Shown here one piece after another: positions 1 through 8,407 of a stretch of DNA of 64,000 nucleotides. How positions within the stretch are numbered: position 1 is the stretch's first letter; each line of letters begins with the position of its first letter. Origin of the DNA: Brevibacillus choshinensis (GTDB lineage: Bacteria; Bacillota; Bacilli; Brevibacillales; Brevibacillaceae); the NCBI RefSeq assembly GCF_001420695.1, contig NZ_LJJB01000007.1, positions 62,001-126,000 on the forward strand, read 5' to 3'. The notes below the pieces were generated by a model, which was given only the letters and a program-made list of their open reading frames with translations, searched no databases and was not told where the DNA came from. The translations under genes and the position numbers were made by a program.

Positions 1-392
1 AATTTACGCTCGATCTGCGGGACGTAGACGTGGCTGTGCGTGATATCGTGGAGCAAGCGATCATGAGTCAGGCAAAAGCAATTTGCGAGAAACGCGGGGT
101 CAAGCTCCAAGTCGAGCTGCTGCAGCGAATCGATCCGGCTGTGTGCTCCGAAAACATTCGCACCGCGATCCGAGAGGCGTGTGCGGCGGAAGGGCTGGAG
201 ACGATCACACTCCCAAGTGGAGCAGGTCATGATTGCATGCAGCTTACAGGGCTTTGTCCGGTGGGAATGATCTTTGCGCGTTCACGAGATGGAATCAGTC
301 ACAATCCAGCGGAGTACACCAGTAAAGAAGATTGCGGAAACGGGGCTCAAGTCCTGTATCGTACCGTAGTGTCGTTGGCGAACGGGAGATAA
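1..392 (+). CDS. M20-family Zn hydrolase, 3' part (allantoate amidohydrolase / N-carbamoyl-L-amino acid hydrolase type)
   Basis: The reading frame is open from the window edge (codons in phase with base 3), so only the C-terminal ~130 residues are seen; a GTG at 30 is internal, because upstream residues (FTLDLRD) already look like family sequence. The C-terminal segment LPSGAGHDCMQL, followed by FARSRDGISHNPAEYT, is characteristic of the allantoate deiminase / N-carbamoyl-amino-acid hydrolase branch of peptidase family M20, cytosolic dimetal enzymes that remove carbamoyl groups from ureido compounds. The GAGHD histidine is a conserved active-site feature of the family. It ends 29 bp before the next M20 gene, with a ribosome site in the gap, so the two are probably co-transcribed. 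The substrate cannot be told from this fragment. Confidence 0.85.
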   Translation, partial: FTLDLRDVDVAVRDIVEQAIMSQAKAICEKRGVKLQVELLQRIDPAVCSENIRTAIREACAAEGLETITLPSGAGHDCMQLTGLCPVGMIFARSRDGISHNPAEYTSKEDCGNGAQVLYRTVVSLANGR

Positions 393-421
393 CGAGAGGC
401 AATTGGAGGAGGAGAACGAAG

Positions 422-1609
422 ATGACAGCAACAGCAACGCTCAATCAAGCAGTGGAAGGCATTAAGCAGCAAGTAATCGAATGGCGTCGTTATTTGCATC
501 AGCAGCCGGAGCTTTCCTTTCACGAGGAGAAAACAGCGCAGTTTATTTATGACACGCTACAGACATTCGGCAATCTGGAGATTACACGTCCTACCAAGAA
601 CAGCGTCATGGCGCGGTTGATTGGGTCTCAACCAGGTAAGGTGCTGGCGATGAGAGCAGACATTGACGCTCTTGCTATTACAGAAGAAAACAACTTTGAG
701 TTCGTTTCGAAAAATCCTGGCGTTATGCATGCTTGCGGCCATGACGGACATACTTCCATGCTGCTGGGAACGGCCAAGATTCTTTCCGGAATGAAGGACA
801 AGATCAAAGGAGAAGTGCGCTTTTTCTTCCAGCACGCAGAGGAGATCTACCCAGGCGGCGCGGAGGAAATGGTGCAGGCAGGCGTAATGGATGGCGTCGA
901 TCTGGTCATCGGGACGCATTTGTGGGCGACGATGGATTATGGTACCGTTGGCATTTGTCCGGGACCGATGATGGCTGCTCCTGATACGTTCTGGATCAAC
1001 GTGTTTGGAAAAGGCGGTCACGCTGCTTTGCCTCATCAAACGATTGACAGTATCGCGATCGCTTCACAAGTCGTTACCAATTTGCAGCATATCGTCTCAC
1101 GCAATGCGGATCCATTGGAAAATCTGGTTCTTTCCGTAACGAAATTCGTAGGTGGAACGACACACAACGTCATTCCAGGTGCTGTAGAAATTTGTGGGAC
1201 GGTACGCAGCTTTGACAAAGATTTGCGCGAGACGGTTCCAAAGCTCATGGAACGTGTAATCAAAGGGATTACCGAGGCGCATGGTGCTACCTACGAGTTC
1301 ACCTACGAGTTTGGCTATCGTCCGGTCATCAATGACGCTGAAGTAACGCAGCTGATGGAAGAGGTAGTGGTCGAAGCCCTAGGAGCAGAATGGGTCGATC
1401 ACATGCGCCCGAATATGGGCGGTGAAGATTTCTCAGCATTTATGCAAAAGGCACCGGGTTGCTTCTTCTACGTAGGAGCGGGTAACCAGGAAAAAGGCAT
1501 TACCTATCCACACCACCATCCTCGCTTTACGATTGACGAGGACGCGCTTGAAGTAGGTGTAAAGATGTTCGTCTATGCGGCCAAAAAAATTGTGATGGAA
1601 AACGAGTAA
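422..1609 (+). CDS. M20D-family amidohydrolase (aminoacylase / N-acyl-amino acid deacylase type)
   Basis: 395 residues from ATG 422, chosen because GGAGGAGG lies 6-14 bases upstream; the longer open frame from 332 only overlaps the previous gene. Near the N-terminus are WRRYLHQQPELSF and then MRADIDAL and HACGHDGHTSML, the metal-binding blocks of M20D enzymes (IAA-amino acid hydrolase, hippurate hydrolase, N-acetyl-diaminopimelate deacetylase). HAEEIYPGGAEEM supplies the catalytic Glu pair, and MGGEDFSAF near the C-terminus is another family signature. It is a soluble dinuclear metal hydrolase of N-acylated amino acids; the precise substrate is unknown. Its pairing with a carbamoylase-type M20 gene suggests scavenging of N-blocked amino acids (inference). 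A hairpin terminator follows. Confidence 0.88.
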   Translation: MTATATLNQAVEGIKQQVIEWRRYLHQQPELSFHEEKTAQFIYDTLQTFGNLEITRPTKNSVMARLIGSQPGKVLAMRADIDALAITEENNFEFVSKNPGVMHACGHDGHTSMLLGTAKILSGMKDKIKGEVRFFFQHAEEIYPGGAEEMVQAGVMDGVDLVIGTHLWATMDYGTVGICPGPMMAAPDTFWINVFGKGGHAALPHQTIDSIAIASQVVTNLQHIVSRNADPLENLVLSVTKFVGGTTHNVIPGAVEICGTVRSFDKDLRETVPKLMERVIKGITEAHGATYEFTYEFGYRPVINDAEVTQLMEEVVVEALGAEWVDHMRPNMGGEDFSAFMQKAPGCFFYVGAGNQEKGITYPHHHPRFTIDEDALEVGVKMFVYAAKKIVMENE

Positions 1610-1632
1610 TCGTAAAACGAAGTAAAAACTAG

Positions 1633-1665
1633 ACCTCCTGTGGCTACTACGGGAGGTTTTTTTAT
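1633..1665 (+). terminator. Intrinsic terminator after the M20 gene pair
   Basis: ACCTCC and GGAGGT arms around a short loop, followed by seven T, about 25 bases after the stop codon at 1609. Confidence 0.75.
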
Positions 1666-1678
1666 TTGGACTTTTTGT

Positions 1679-2251
1679 TTATTGCAGCCGAAACAGCTTG
1701 TGCCAAATGGAAGTCTTCCGTTGCTCGTCCTTCATTTTGGCAAGCTCCACCTTGGCATCCATGATGTCATTCATCGCCTTCATCAAGCGTCGATCCCGTT
1801 CCTTGAGGTTTGAGCGGATGTATGCTTCCTGATTTTCGACCCGTTCGAGCAATGCCTGATGGGCCGCATCCTGCTGCTGGACATGGACTGCCAGTGCGTG
1901 CAGCTTTTCTTCCCATACGTTGTGGCTGACAGGGACAGGGATAGGAGGAGCCAGGGCGACAGCGGTTTCCATACGAGCGGGCAAGGCAACGTCGTGACTG
2001 ACGATCATGAGAGCGGCTTCCTCCTGAGGAAAAAGCTGATCTTTGGTCAAACGATAAAAACGTTGCAGGGCCGCGACATCCATCTGCCTGTACTCGCGGC
2101 GGTTTTGACTATCCCTGAGAAACCAGTAGCCATTCTGCTCCAAGAGCATGCTCCACTTACGCAGTGTACTTGCTCCAATTCCCAGAAGATCGGCTACTTC
2201 TCTGCCGCTATAAGTGCGTTCCCTCGCTACCAATTCTATGACATTGCCCAT
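1679..2251 (-). CDS. MerR-like DNA-binding protein with C-terminal coiled coil (DUF3967-like)
   Basis: 190 residues; ATG 2251 is preceded by AGGAGGGG at good spacing. Residues ~12-65 form a winged helix-turn-helix of MerR type (YSGREVADLLGIGASTLRKW, then an NRREYRQMD wing). After a Pro-rich stretch a charged helical segment begins (~105-180), ending in RDRRLMKAMNDIMDAK and a basic tail, which resembles the DUF3967 tail of plasmid- and chromosome-borne Bacillus proteins. The architecture recalls RacA-like proteins, where a MerR-type head binds DNA and a coiled coil mediates oligomerisation, but I do not see direct RacA similarity. Role in transcription or chromosome organisation is unproven. 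Confidence 0.75.
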   Translation of the reverse strand: MGNVIELVARERTYSGREVADLLGIGASTLRKWSMLLEQNGYWFLRDSQNRREYRQMDVAALQRFYRLTKDQLFPQEEAALMIVSHDVALPARMETAVALAPPIPVPVSHNVWEEKLHALAVHVQQQDAAHQALLERVENQEAYIRSNLKERDRRLMKAMNDIMDAKVELAKMKDEQRKTSIWHKLFRLQ

Positions 2252-2433
2252 CGGTTACCCCTCCTGTCTTTGACTGAAGAACCTTCTTCATACGGTTTCT
2301 TTGCGTTTGGTAGTTTTCCTGTATGGAATCGTGCGACAAATTCCTGCAGTGTTCGTACGAAAGCTGTCTGCATGTCGAGGATACGGAGCAAATGACGGAC
2401 GGGTACAAGTACATTTTCATGACGTATCCGCAT
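2236..2433 (-). CDS. Possible small protein upstream of and overlapping the MerR-like gene
   Basis: A 65-residue frame on the minus strand from ATG 2433, ending 16 bases inside the MerR-like gene. Its translation has an amphipathic helical middle (HLLRILDMQTAFVRTLQEF) and a very charged tail, and its third codon positions look coding. Against it: no clear ribosome site precedes 2433 and no family is recognised. If real it would be translationally coupled to the downstream gene. Confidence 0.35.
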   Translation of the reverse strand: MRIRHENVLVPVRHLLRILDMQTAFVRTLQEFVARFHTGKLPNAKKPYEEGSSVKDRRGNRWAMS

Positions 2434-2491
2434 TTGTGCTATGAGGGCAATGCCATTTATACATAGGATGCAGAAAAGGGAGGGATTAACC

Positions 2492-2671
2492 ATGGCATTT
2501 AGCGATCAGGCGAGGAAAATGATTGGTACTGATGTATGTGTAGAAACGAGAAAAGGTACATTTACAGGCAGAATGGTTGATGTGAAAAGGAGCACCATCA
2601 TTATGCGCATTGACAACCGCCGCTCCATTATTCGAATCGCGGAGATTATTGCGCTCCTTTCACTTATTTAA
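2492..2671 (+). CDS. Small Sm-like / DUF2642-like protein (59 aa)
   Basis: ATG 2492 is preceded by AAAAGGGAGGG nine bases upstream; the longer frame from 2441 has no ribosome site. The product is a short beta-rich protein in which VCVETRKGTFTGRMVDV is followed by a second strand set and ends IRIAEIIALLSLI. The pattern (a hydrophobic strand, a TxxGxxxG turn, then VDV) is that of small Bacillales proteins with an Sm/SH3-like barrel such as the DUF2642 group; I assign it by resemblance only. It is divergent from the MerR-like gene and ends before a strong terminator. Function unknown. Confidence 0.7.
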   Translation: MAFSDQARKMIGTDVCVETRKGTFTGRMVDVKRSTIIMRIDNRRSIIRIAEIIALLSLI

Positions 2672-2690
2672 CAGAAAATCCTTGGAAAAA

Positions 2691-2721
2691 GAGCGTCTCA
2701 GTGTATTGAGGCGCTTTTTTG
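2691..2721 (+). terminator. Intrinsic terminator
   Basis: AGCGTCTCA and TGAGGCGCT arms (one G-T pair) with a six-base loop and six T. Confidence 0.85.
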
Positions 2722-2825
2722 TACTTTCTTTTCGCTTCCACTCGATGGTATGGATTTTATTCCCACCCTTCTTCGTGGTAACATGATAGAGGTATTGAAA
2801 GATTACGAAGAAGGCAGGGGAAACT

Positions 2826-3521
2826 ATGTTAGATATCAAGTTTCACGGACATTCTTCCGTTCAATTGTCAGTAGAAGGCCATTCCATCATGATCGATCCG
2901 TTCATTACAGGAAATTCGCAAGCGGCCACGAAACTTGCAGACATTCAAGTGCAGTATATCCTGCTGACCCACGGGCATATGGATCACATTCTGGATGCTG
3001 TTGAACTGGCTCTGGCCAATGACGCGACGATCGTGGCAACACACGAGCTGGCAACGTACTTGAGCTGGCAGGGAGCCAAGACAATCGGGATGAACCTGGG
3101 TGGATCGGTTACATTTCCATTTGGCAAAGTCAAAATGACACAGGCATTCCATAGCTCTGCTGTCGTACTCGATGAGCAAAATCAGATTGTGTACATGGGG
3201 ATGCCAGGTGGTTTCATTATCGAAATCGGCGGAAAAACCGTTTACCATGCGGGTGATACAGGATTATTTGGCGATATGAAGCTGCTGGGCGAACGACATG
3301 ACATCGACCTTGCTTTCCTCCCGATTGGTGACCTCTTCACGATGGGGCCAGAGGATGCGTTGGTAGCAGCAGAATGGGTGAAAGCAGACTACGTCGTTCC
3401 GATTCACTATGATACATTCCCGCCGATTCAACAGGACGGGGAGGCATTCGTGGCGGAGTTGGCTGAAAAAGACATACGCGGTAAGGCACTCAAGCCAGGA
3501 GAATCGCTGCATTTATCGTAA
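2826..3521 (+). CDS. ytkL: UPF0173 metal-dependent hydrolase YtkL (metallo-beta-lactamase fold)
   Basis: 231 residues, close to the ~226 of B. subtilis YtkL. ATG 2826 follows AGGCAGGGG. The metallo-beta-lactamase metal motif appears as [13 protein letters not shown] (HxHxDH), with IDPFITGN upstream, AFHSSA in the middle, [12 protein letters not shown] (third metal site) and [11 protein letters not shown] at the C-terminus. Members of UPF0173 are soluble and conserved across Firmicutes; their substrate is not established. It stands alone between terminators and is convergent with the mtaD-type gene. Confidence 0.9.
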   Translation: MLDIKFHGHSSVQLSVEGHSIMIDPFITGNSQAATKLADIQVQYILLTHGHMDHILDAVELALANDATIVATHELATYLSWQGAKTIGMNLGGSVTFPFGKVKMTQAFHSSAVVLDEQNQIVYMGMPGGFIIEIGGKTVYHAGDTGLFGDMKLLGERHDIDLAFLPIGDLFTMGPEDALVAAEWVKADYVVPIHYDTFPPIQQDGEAFVAELAEKDIRGKALKPGESLHLS

Positions 3522-3543
3522 GACTAGCGAGTCTGGGAAAAAA

Positions 3544-3577
3544 GGCCGCCTTTCCTTTGGAGGAAGGGCGGCTTTTT
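3544..3577. terminator. Bidirectional terminator between ytkL and mtaD
   Basis: GCCGCCTTTCCT and AGGAAGGGCGGC arms, an A-run on the left and a T-run on the right, so it can stop transcription from both convergent genes. Confidence 0.88.
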
Positions 3578-3581
3578 GTGA

Positions 3582-4874
3582 TTACAAACCTTCAACTAGC
3601 CGAGCTGAACGGTGTAAGGCTTCCCTTCTGACCTCTTCCCAGGACATGCTCAGTAGCTGGCGTTTTCGCATCAGTATTTGGCCGTTTACGATTGTCGTAT
3701 CGACGTCCGCTCCGGTGGCGCTATAGGCGATCAAGGAATAGAGGTCGTGGACTGGCCAAAGATGCGGTTTGTTCAGATCGATCAAAATGAGATCAGCTCG
3801 TTTGCCTACTTCAAGGGTTCCTACCTCCGCATCGATACCGAGCAGTTTGGCGCTCTCGATCGTCGCCATACGCAGTGCCTGTTCTGCTGGTAGTACAGTA
3901 GGATCGCCTGAATCCAGCTTTTGCAGCCACGTTGCTGCCTTCACTTCCGCAAACATATCCAGGGTCGTCGCGCTACCTGCTCCATCTGTCCCCAAGCCGA
4001 CCGTGACGCCCTGAGAAAGCATTTTCCGCACAGGAGTAATCCCACAGCCGAGCTTGAGATTACTGACAGGATTGTGCGAGACACCGCCTCGCATTCCGCG
4101 CAACAGGCGCACGTCATCCGTTGTCAGATGGACAGCATGGGCTAGCAGGACGTGAGTGTCGGAGAAAATACCTAGCTCGTGCAAATATTCCGTAGGGGTC
4201 TGATGGTAGCGTGTGCGAATTTTTTCTACCTCCTCCAGGGTCTCGGCCAGATGGATGTGCAGCGGAATGCGTCGGCTCCGTGCTAGTTCGATTACCTCTG
4301 TCAATGGTTGCGGAGGGCACGTATAAGGAGCGTGTGGACCGAGCATGGTGGTAATGCGTCCATTTCCGGCACCAGTCCAGTTGTCGATCAAGTCCAATGC
4401 TTCGATCATCCGTCGTCCGCCATCGTCCTCCAGGAAGACGAGTCCGCGGGTCAGAGCAGCGCGCATCCCACTGTCCACGACTGCCTGAGCGACCGCATCC
4501 ATCTGAACGTACATATCCGCAAAGGCAGTGGTGCCAGAGGCGATCATCTCTGCAGCCCCGAGCATGGTTCCCCAGTAAATGTCTTCCTTGGTCATTCGCG
4601 CTTCGGCAGGCAGCATCTTTTTGTCCAACCAGTCCATCAGCTTGAGGTCATCTGAAAAGGCGCGTAGGAGTGACATGCTGGCGTGATTGTGCGCGTTAAT
4701 CAGTCCAGGCATAGCCACCATATCTTTTCCATCAATCACGGTGTCGACCTGCTGATCAATCGATGTTGCGATGTTCGTGATCCGACCTCCTTCAATCAGC
4801 AAATCACCGACAAACGGTTTGTCTCCATGCACCATGGTCAGGATGGAGCATCCTTTGATCATAAAGCTTTGCAA
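3582..4874 (-). CDS. mtaD: 5-methylthioadenosine / S-adenosylhomocysteine deaminase
   Basis: 430 residues, the usual length for MtaD-type enzymes of the amidohydrolase superfamily. ATG 4874 follows a GAGGAGGAATT ribosome site. Signatures in order: PGLINAHNHASMSLLRA (HxH metal site), LGPHAPYTCPP, HIHLAETLEEV, LLAHAVHL, SHNPVSNLKLG and VGLGTDGAGSATTLDMF (metal-ligand Asp). Such enzymes deaminate SAH, MTA and sometimes other adenosine derivatives in the cytosol, feeding methionine salvage or purine recycling. The Bacillus proteins are often misnamed chlorohydrolases. It is divergent from the amino-sugar operon and monocistronic. Exact substrate preference is inferred from family only. Confidence 0.85.
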   Translation of the reverse strand: MQSFMIKGCSILTMVHGDKPFVGDLLIEGGRITNIATSIDQQVDTVIDGKDMVAMPGLINAHNHASMSLLRAFSDDLKLMDWLDKKMLPAEARMTKEDIYWGTMLGAAEMIASGTTAFADMYVQMDAVAQAVVDSGMRAALTRGLVFLEDDGGRRMIEALDLIDNWTGAGNGRITTMLGPHAPYTCPPQPLTEVIELARSRRIPLHIHLAETLEEVEKIRTRYHQTPTEYLHELGIFSDTHVLLAHAVHLTTDDVRLLRGMRGGVSHNPVSNLKLGCGITPVRKMLSQGVTVGLGTDGAGSATTLDMFAEVKAATWLQKLDSGDPTVLPAEQALRMATIESAKLLGIDAEVGTLEVGKRADLILIDLNKPHLWPVHDLYSLIAYSATGADVDTTIVNGQILMRKRQLLSMSWEEVRREALHRSARLVEGL

Positions 4875-5005
4875 GTTTAATTCCTCCTCTTGTCATTACT
4901 GGTTCCCAGCGTAAAGCTTGACGCGACGTCAAAGTCAAGTGGAGCTGGCGTGGAATCGTGAGAACAAATCGCCAAATTAGTCATTATCTTTGTTCTTTTG
5001 AAATA

Positions 5006-5052
5006 TTGTTTATTAGATAACAATTGACGTAAGAAATAATGCTTCATAAAAT
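5006..5052 (+). promoter_or_regulatory. Sigma-A promoter with inverted-repeat operator for the amino-sugar salvage operon
   Basis: TTGACG (5024-5029), 17-base spacer and TAAAAT (5047-5052) form a good housekeeping promoter. Directly abutting the -35 is TTGTT (5006-5010) and AACAA (5019-5023), an inverted repeat that could be the RpiR-family operator. The predicted start site near 5059 makes ATG 5064 an unlikely start for the first gene. Confidence 0.65.
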
Positions 5053-5075
5053 GTAGGTAAGTAATGGAGAAAGCG

Positions 5076-5945
5076 GTGTCATTTATGCTAAATGGAGGTC
5101 TAGTCAGTCTACAAGCGATATTGGACGAGTTGAAGCCATCCGAACGCAAGGTGGCTCAGTTCATTTTGAAACAACCAGAAGATGTGGTGAAGCTATCCGT
5201 ACAAAAGTTGGCGGAATTGAGCGGAGTGTCCGAAGCGACGATCATTCGCCTTGCCCGTTCGTTAAATATGAAAGGCTATCAAGAGTTAAAGCTGCGCATT
5301 GCCGGAGATCTGAATAAGCATACCGCCGGAGTGGGCAGCTATCAGGAAATCATGATGGAAGGGACCGTAGAGTCTATCATGCAGGCTGTGAGCTGGAATA
5401 ATGTTCAGTCGATTCAGGATACGCTCTCTGTTTTGTCGAGTGAGGAAGTAAAGCGTGCGGCCGATGCCCTGTCCCGCGCACGCAAGATCGACGTGTACGG
5501 CGTGGGTGCATCTGCAGTGATCGCTGATGATATCAAGCAAAAGCTATCCCGTATCAACCTGTGGTGCGAAGCCTATTCCGATTTTCATGCCCAGCTCACC
5601 TCTGCAGTCAATTTGACGGAACAGGATGTCGCTTTCGGAATCTCGTATTCGGGGCAGACGGAGGACATCATTCAGTCGTTGACGGAAGCGAAGCAGCAGG
5701 GGGCAACGATCATAAGCCTGACGAAGTTCGGCTCGTCACCGGTAGCGGATTTGGCGAGTATCCGCCTGTTTACCAGCTCCGTAGAAAAAAGCGTTCGCAG
5801 CGGCGCGATGGCGTCTCGCATCGCCCAATTGAATGTGATTGATATTTTATTTATCGCCATGGTCAGTCGAACGCAGGAAGAAGTGATCCCCCTGCTAGAG
5901 AAAACGAGGTTGGCAGTCAGCCGGACAAAACGCTCATCCAATTGA
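5076..5945 (+). CDS. MurR/RpiR-family transcriptional regulator (HTH + SIS)
   Basis: 289 residues from GTG 5076, preferred because GGAG sits six bases upstream and the promoter leaves no room for a leader before ATG 5064. Residues 10-85 are the RpiR helix-turn-helix (LAELSGVSEATIIRLARSL); the rest is a SIS sugar-phosphate-binding domain (DVYGVGASAVIADD, GISYSGQTEDII). Regulators of this family respond to sugar phosphates; B. subtilis MurR (YbbH) responds to the MurNAc pathway. As first gene of an operon ending in murQ, control by MurNAc-6-phosphate or a related ligand is likely (inference). Confidence 0.85.
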   Translation: MSFMLNGGLVSLQAILDELKPSERKVAQFILKQPEDVVKLSVQKLAELSGVSEATIIRLARSLNMKGYQELKLRIAGDLNKHTAGVGSYQEIMMEGTVESIMQAVSWNNVQSIQDTLSVLSSEEVKRAADALSRARKIDVYGVGASAVIADDIKQKLSRINLWCEAYSDFHAQLTSAVNLTEQDVAFGISYSGQTEDIIQSLTEAKQQGATIISLTKFGSSPVADLASIRLFTSSVEKSVRSGAMASRIAQLNVIDILFIAMVSRTQEEVIPLLEKTRLAVSRTKRSSN

Positions 5946-5958
5946 GGAGGAGAAGGGC

Positions 5959-6996
5959 ATGGACGATGTGAGGGATTTGCTGCAAGGGTGGGTAGATAAA
6001 GGTCTGTTGCCGGGTGCGTCTCTGCGGGTCGTGCAGGGACGCCAGATTTGCTTTGCCTGTGATGTGGGAGTGACGAGCATCGAGCGCGCGCGGTCTGTTA
6101 CGCATGACACTCTGTATGATTTGGCTTCCCTGACGAAGGTAACAGCGACTTTGCCTGCCCTGCTCCTCTTGATGCAAGAGGGGATAATAAGCCCGGATGA
6201 TGCAATCGGAGGCTATTTCCCCGATTGTCCGGATGACAAGCGCACCATTACCATTACCCAACTGCTTACACATACCTCTGGCTTGCCTGCCGATCTGGAG
6301 GAGCGCCGGCGCGATAGTCAGCTCGTCTTGCCGGACTTATTGTTTCGCCAACAACCGTTACAGGAACCAGGGACAAAGGTTGTCTACAGTGATTTAGGAA
6401 TGATCTGGCTCGGTTTGTTGGTAGAGGCAGTGACAGGTGAGTCGTTGGATAAGTTCGTTTCGAAACGTGTTTTCTCGCCCTTGGGCATGAACCATACTCT
6501 TTATTGTCCGAATAATCTGGTTTTTAATGAGGTTGCACACACTGAATTTTGCCAGCTCACTGGCACCTACATCGCGGGAGACGTTCATGACGAAAAGGCG
6601 TTTGCGATGGGAGGAGTTGCTGGACATGCTGGCTTGTTCGCCACAGCGGATGATCTATGCCGATACGCGTTGAGCTGGATGTCCGATGAGCATGCCATTC
6701 TCGATAAGGCGTGGCGACAGTGCGCTAGTCATTGTCAGACTCCTAGTGGAACAGAGCGCAGAGGATATGGGTGGCAATGTAATGATCCCCATGTTCTGCT
6801 GAGCTGTGGCTCCGGTTTTCATCCTGATAGCTACGGTCATACCGGTTTTACAGGAACGAGTATATGGATCGATCCTGTACACGAGTGGGCCGTCATCTTT
6901 CTCACCAACGCAGTGCATCTGGGACGCGATCATCAATTGCGGCAGCTGCGGCCAATGATTCACGACGCAGTCACAGCTCATTTATGCAGAGCTTGA
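5959..6996 (+). CDS. Serine beta-lactamase-fold hydrolase, AmiE/YbbE-like (probable MurNAc-peptide amidase)
   Basis: 345 residues; GAGGAGGAG precedes ATG 5959. The class C/PBP4* fold signatures are S57-x-x-K60 (ASLTK), Y143-S-D and H294-T-G. The segment GGVAGHAGLFATADDL is typical of the YbbE/YfeW branch, where B. subtilis AmiE cleaves N-acetylmuramyl-L-alanine bonds. Unlike exported AmiE, this protein begins MDDVRDLLQGW with no signal peptide, so it should be cytoplasmic. Together with the importer, kinase and MurQ genes that follow, this suggests MurNAc-peptides are imported first and cleaved inside (inference). A cytosolic esterase or beta-lactamase is the alternative. Confidence 0.75.
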   Translation: MDDVRDLLQGWVDKGLLPGASLRVVQGRQICFACDVGVTSIERARSVTHDTLYDLASLTKVTATLPALLLLMQEGIISPDDAIGGYFPDCPDDKRTITITQLLTHTSGLPADLEERRRDSQLVLPDLLFRQQPLQEPGTKVVYSDLGMIWLGLLVEAVTGESLDKFVSKRVFSPLGMNHTLYCPNNLVFNEVAHTEFCQLTGTYIAGDVHDEKAFAMGGVAGHAGLFATADDLCRYALSWMSDEHAILDKAWRQCASHCQTPSGTERRGYGWQCNDPHVLLSCGSGFHPDSYGHTGFTGTSIWIDPVHEWAVIFLTNAVHLGRDHQLRQLRPMIHDAVTAHLCRA

Positions 6997-7049
6997 CTTA
7001 TAGAGCATGAATCACATCCAGGCACTAGAAAAATGGGGGAGGGTTAGGT

Positions 7050-8354
7050 ATGAAACAGTTTCGTTTTCACGCAGTAGCTTCCGTCTTGCTAGCTGCTGCC
7101 ATGGCACTTACCGGATGTAGTGGTGGAGGGGATGCGGCAAAGCCCAGTGAGCCAGGGAGCACTCCCAGTGGCAGCCAAGGAGGGGGTACAAAGCAAGTCA
7201 CACTGTCCATGCATAGCTGGCGCGTGGAAGACACCGAGGGCTACGCCAAGATCATCAAGGCATTTGAGGCAGAGAATCCGAACATCAAGATCGACTTCAA
7301 ACCATTCAAGGCAACCGAGTACAACACCATTCTAAACACAGCGCTCCAAAGTGACAGTGGTCCCGACATTTTGCAGCTTCGTCCTTATGCCGCGGGCACT
7401 GCACTCGCGGGAGCCGGGTATTTGGAGCCGCTCGACAGCTTACCTGGCATCACGAACTTCCCAAAAGATGTCCTCGCAGGAGCCACGGGCAAAGACGGAA
7501 AAGTCTACGGAGTGCCGCTTTCGCTCAGTACCACGCAATTCTACTACAACAAGAAAATCTTCGAACAAAACGGCTTGAAAGAGCCAAAGAGCTGGGATGA
7601 GCTGATCGCCACCGCCAAAACTCTGAAAGAAAAAGGCATCGTACCGATCTCCTTTGGAGCGAAGGAAGGCTGGCTTCTTTCTCTGAGCCATGGCGTGATT
7701 GCACCTGCGAGCTTAAAAGACGGCTACATCGACAAGCTCATGAAGGGCGAAAGCGATCTGAAAAGCCCTGAATTCCTCAAATCCGTCCAGCGCATGCAAG
7801 AACTTATCCCTTATTTCCCGGAAAATTATGTAGGACTTGAACTGAATGATATGCGAACGTTGTTTGCTACGGAAAAAACAGCGATGTTTATCAACGGAAG
7901 CTTTGAGCTGGAAGGGATCAAGAAGCTGAATCCGGATCTGCAGCTGGATATCTTCCCGATGCCGACGGATGATGGTAAATCGGTCATCACGACATGGGTA
8001 GACGGTTCTTACGCCGTGAATGCCAAGTCAAAGCACAAGCAGGAAGCACTGAAGTTCATGGAATTTATGACAACCAAAAAGTTCGCGGAAATGTTCGCCA
8101 ACGAGTTGAAGATGATCAGTGCCATGCCGGGAGTGCCGCTTCAGGATCCGCTTTTAAATAAAATGGCTGAGCTGTCGCAGTCCAGCTCCACTCCATACTT
8201 GATGATCGTCCATTTCTCGGAAGGGAATCCGACGACCAAGAAGACACTGGAGAATTCGCTCCAGGGCATGTACCTAAACAAATTGACGCCGGAACAAGTC
8301 GCGGACGAAGTGCAGAAGTCAGCTGCGACCTGGTTTGCACCTTTTAAAAAATAG
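7050..8354 (+). CDS. Sugar ABC transporter substrate-binding lipoprotein
   Basis: 434 residues; ATG 7050 follows GGGGGAGGG. The N-terminus is a lipoprotein signal ending in the lipobox LTGC (Cys ~24), then a Gly/Ser/Pro-rich linker. The mature part is a family 1 extracellular solute-binding protein: VTLSMHSWRVEDTEGYAKIIKAF at the start, later SGPDILQLRPY, VYGVPLSLSTTQFYYNKKIF and a C-terminal lobe with MFINGSFELEGI. These proteins bind mono- or oligosaccharides outside the membrane for a CUT1-type importer. Position between an amidase and a MurK/MurQ pair points to an amino-sugar or muropeptide ligand. No ATPase gene is in this operon, so a shared MsmX-type ATPase is probably used (inference). 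Confidence 0.88.
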   Translation: MKQFRFHAVASVLLAAAMALTGCSGGGDAAKPSEPGSTPSGSQGGGTKQVTLSMHSWRVEDTEGYAKIIKAFEAENPNIKIDFKPFKATEYNTILNTALQSDSGPDILQLRPYAAGTALAGAGYLEPLDSLPGITNFPKDVLAGATGKDGKVYGVPLSLSTTQFYYNKKIFEQNGLKEPKSWDELIATAKTLKEKGIVPISFGAKEGWLLSLSHGVIAPASLKDGYIDKLMKGESDLKSPEFLKSVQRMQELIPYFPENYVGLELNDMRTLFATEKTAMFINGSFELEGIKKLNPDLQLDIFPMPTDDGKSVITTWVDGSYAVNAKSKHKQEALKFMEFMTTKKFAEMFANELKMISAMPGVPLQDPLLNKMAELSQSSSTPYLMIVHFSEGNPTTKKTLENSLQGMYLNKLTPEQVADEVQKSAATWFAPFKK

Positions 8355-8407
8355 GCACGCGGGATAGGCGGCGGAGGGAGGGAGCTCCTTTCGCCGCGTC
8401 CCTACCA

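Noticed and set aside
557-1039. 160-codon minus-strand frame inside the M20 amidohydrolase gene
   Set aside because: Entirely antisense to a well-supported gene, no ribosome site, and an unnatural Cys/His/Arg-rich translation.
1859-2395. 178-codon plus-strand frame opposite the MerR-like gene
   Set aside because: Antisense shadow of the coiled-coil gene; no ribosome site and no protein-like pattern.
4877-5149. 90-codon minus-strand frame between mtaD and the RpiR gene
   Set aside because: Covers the RpiR promoter and the mtaD ribosome site and has no start signal of its own.
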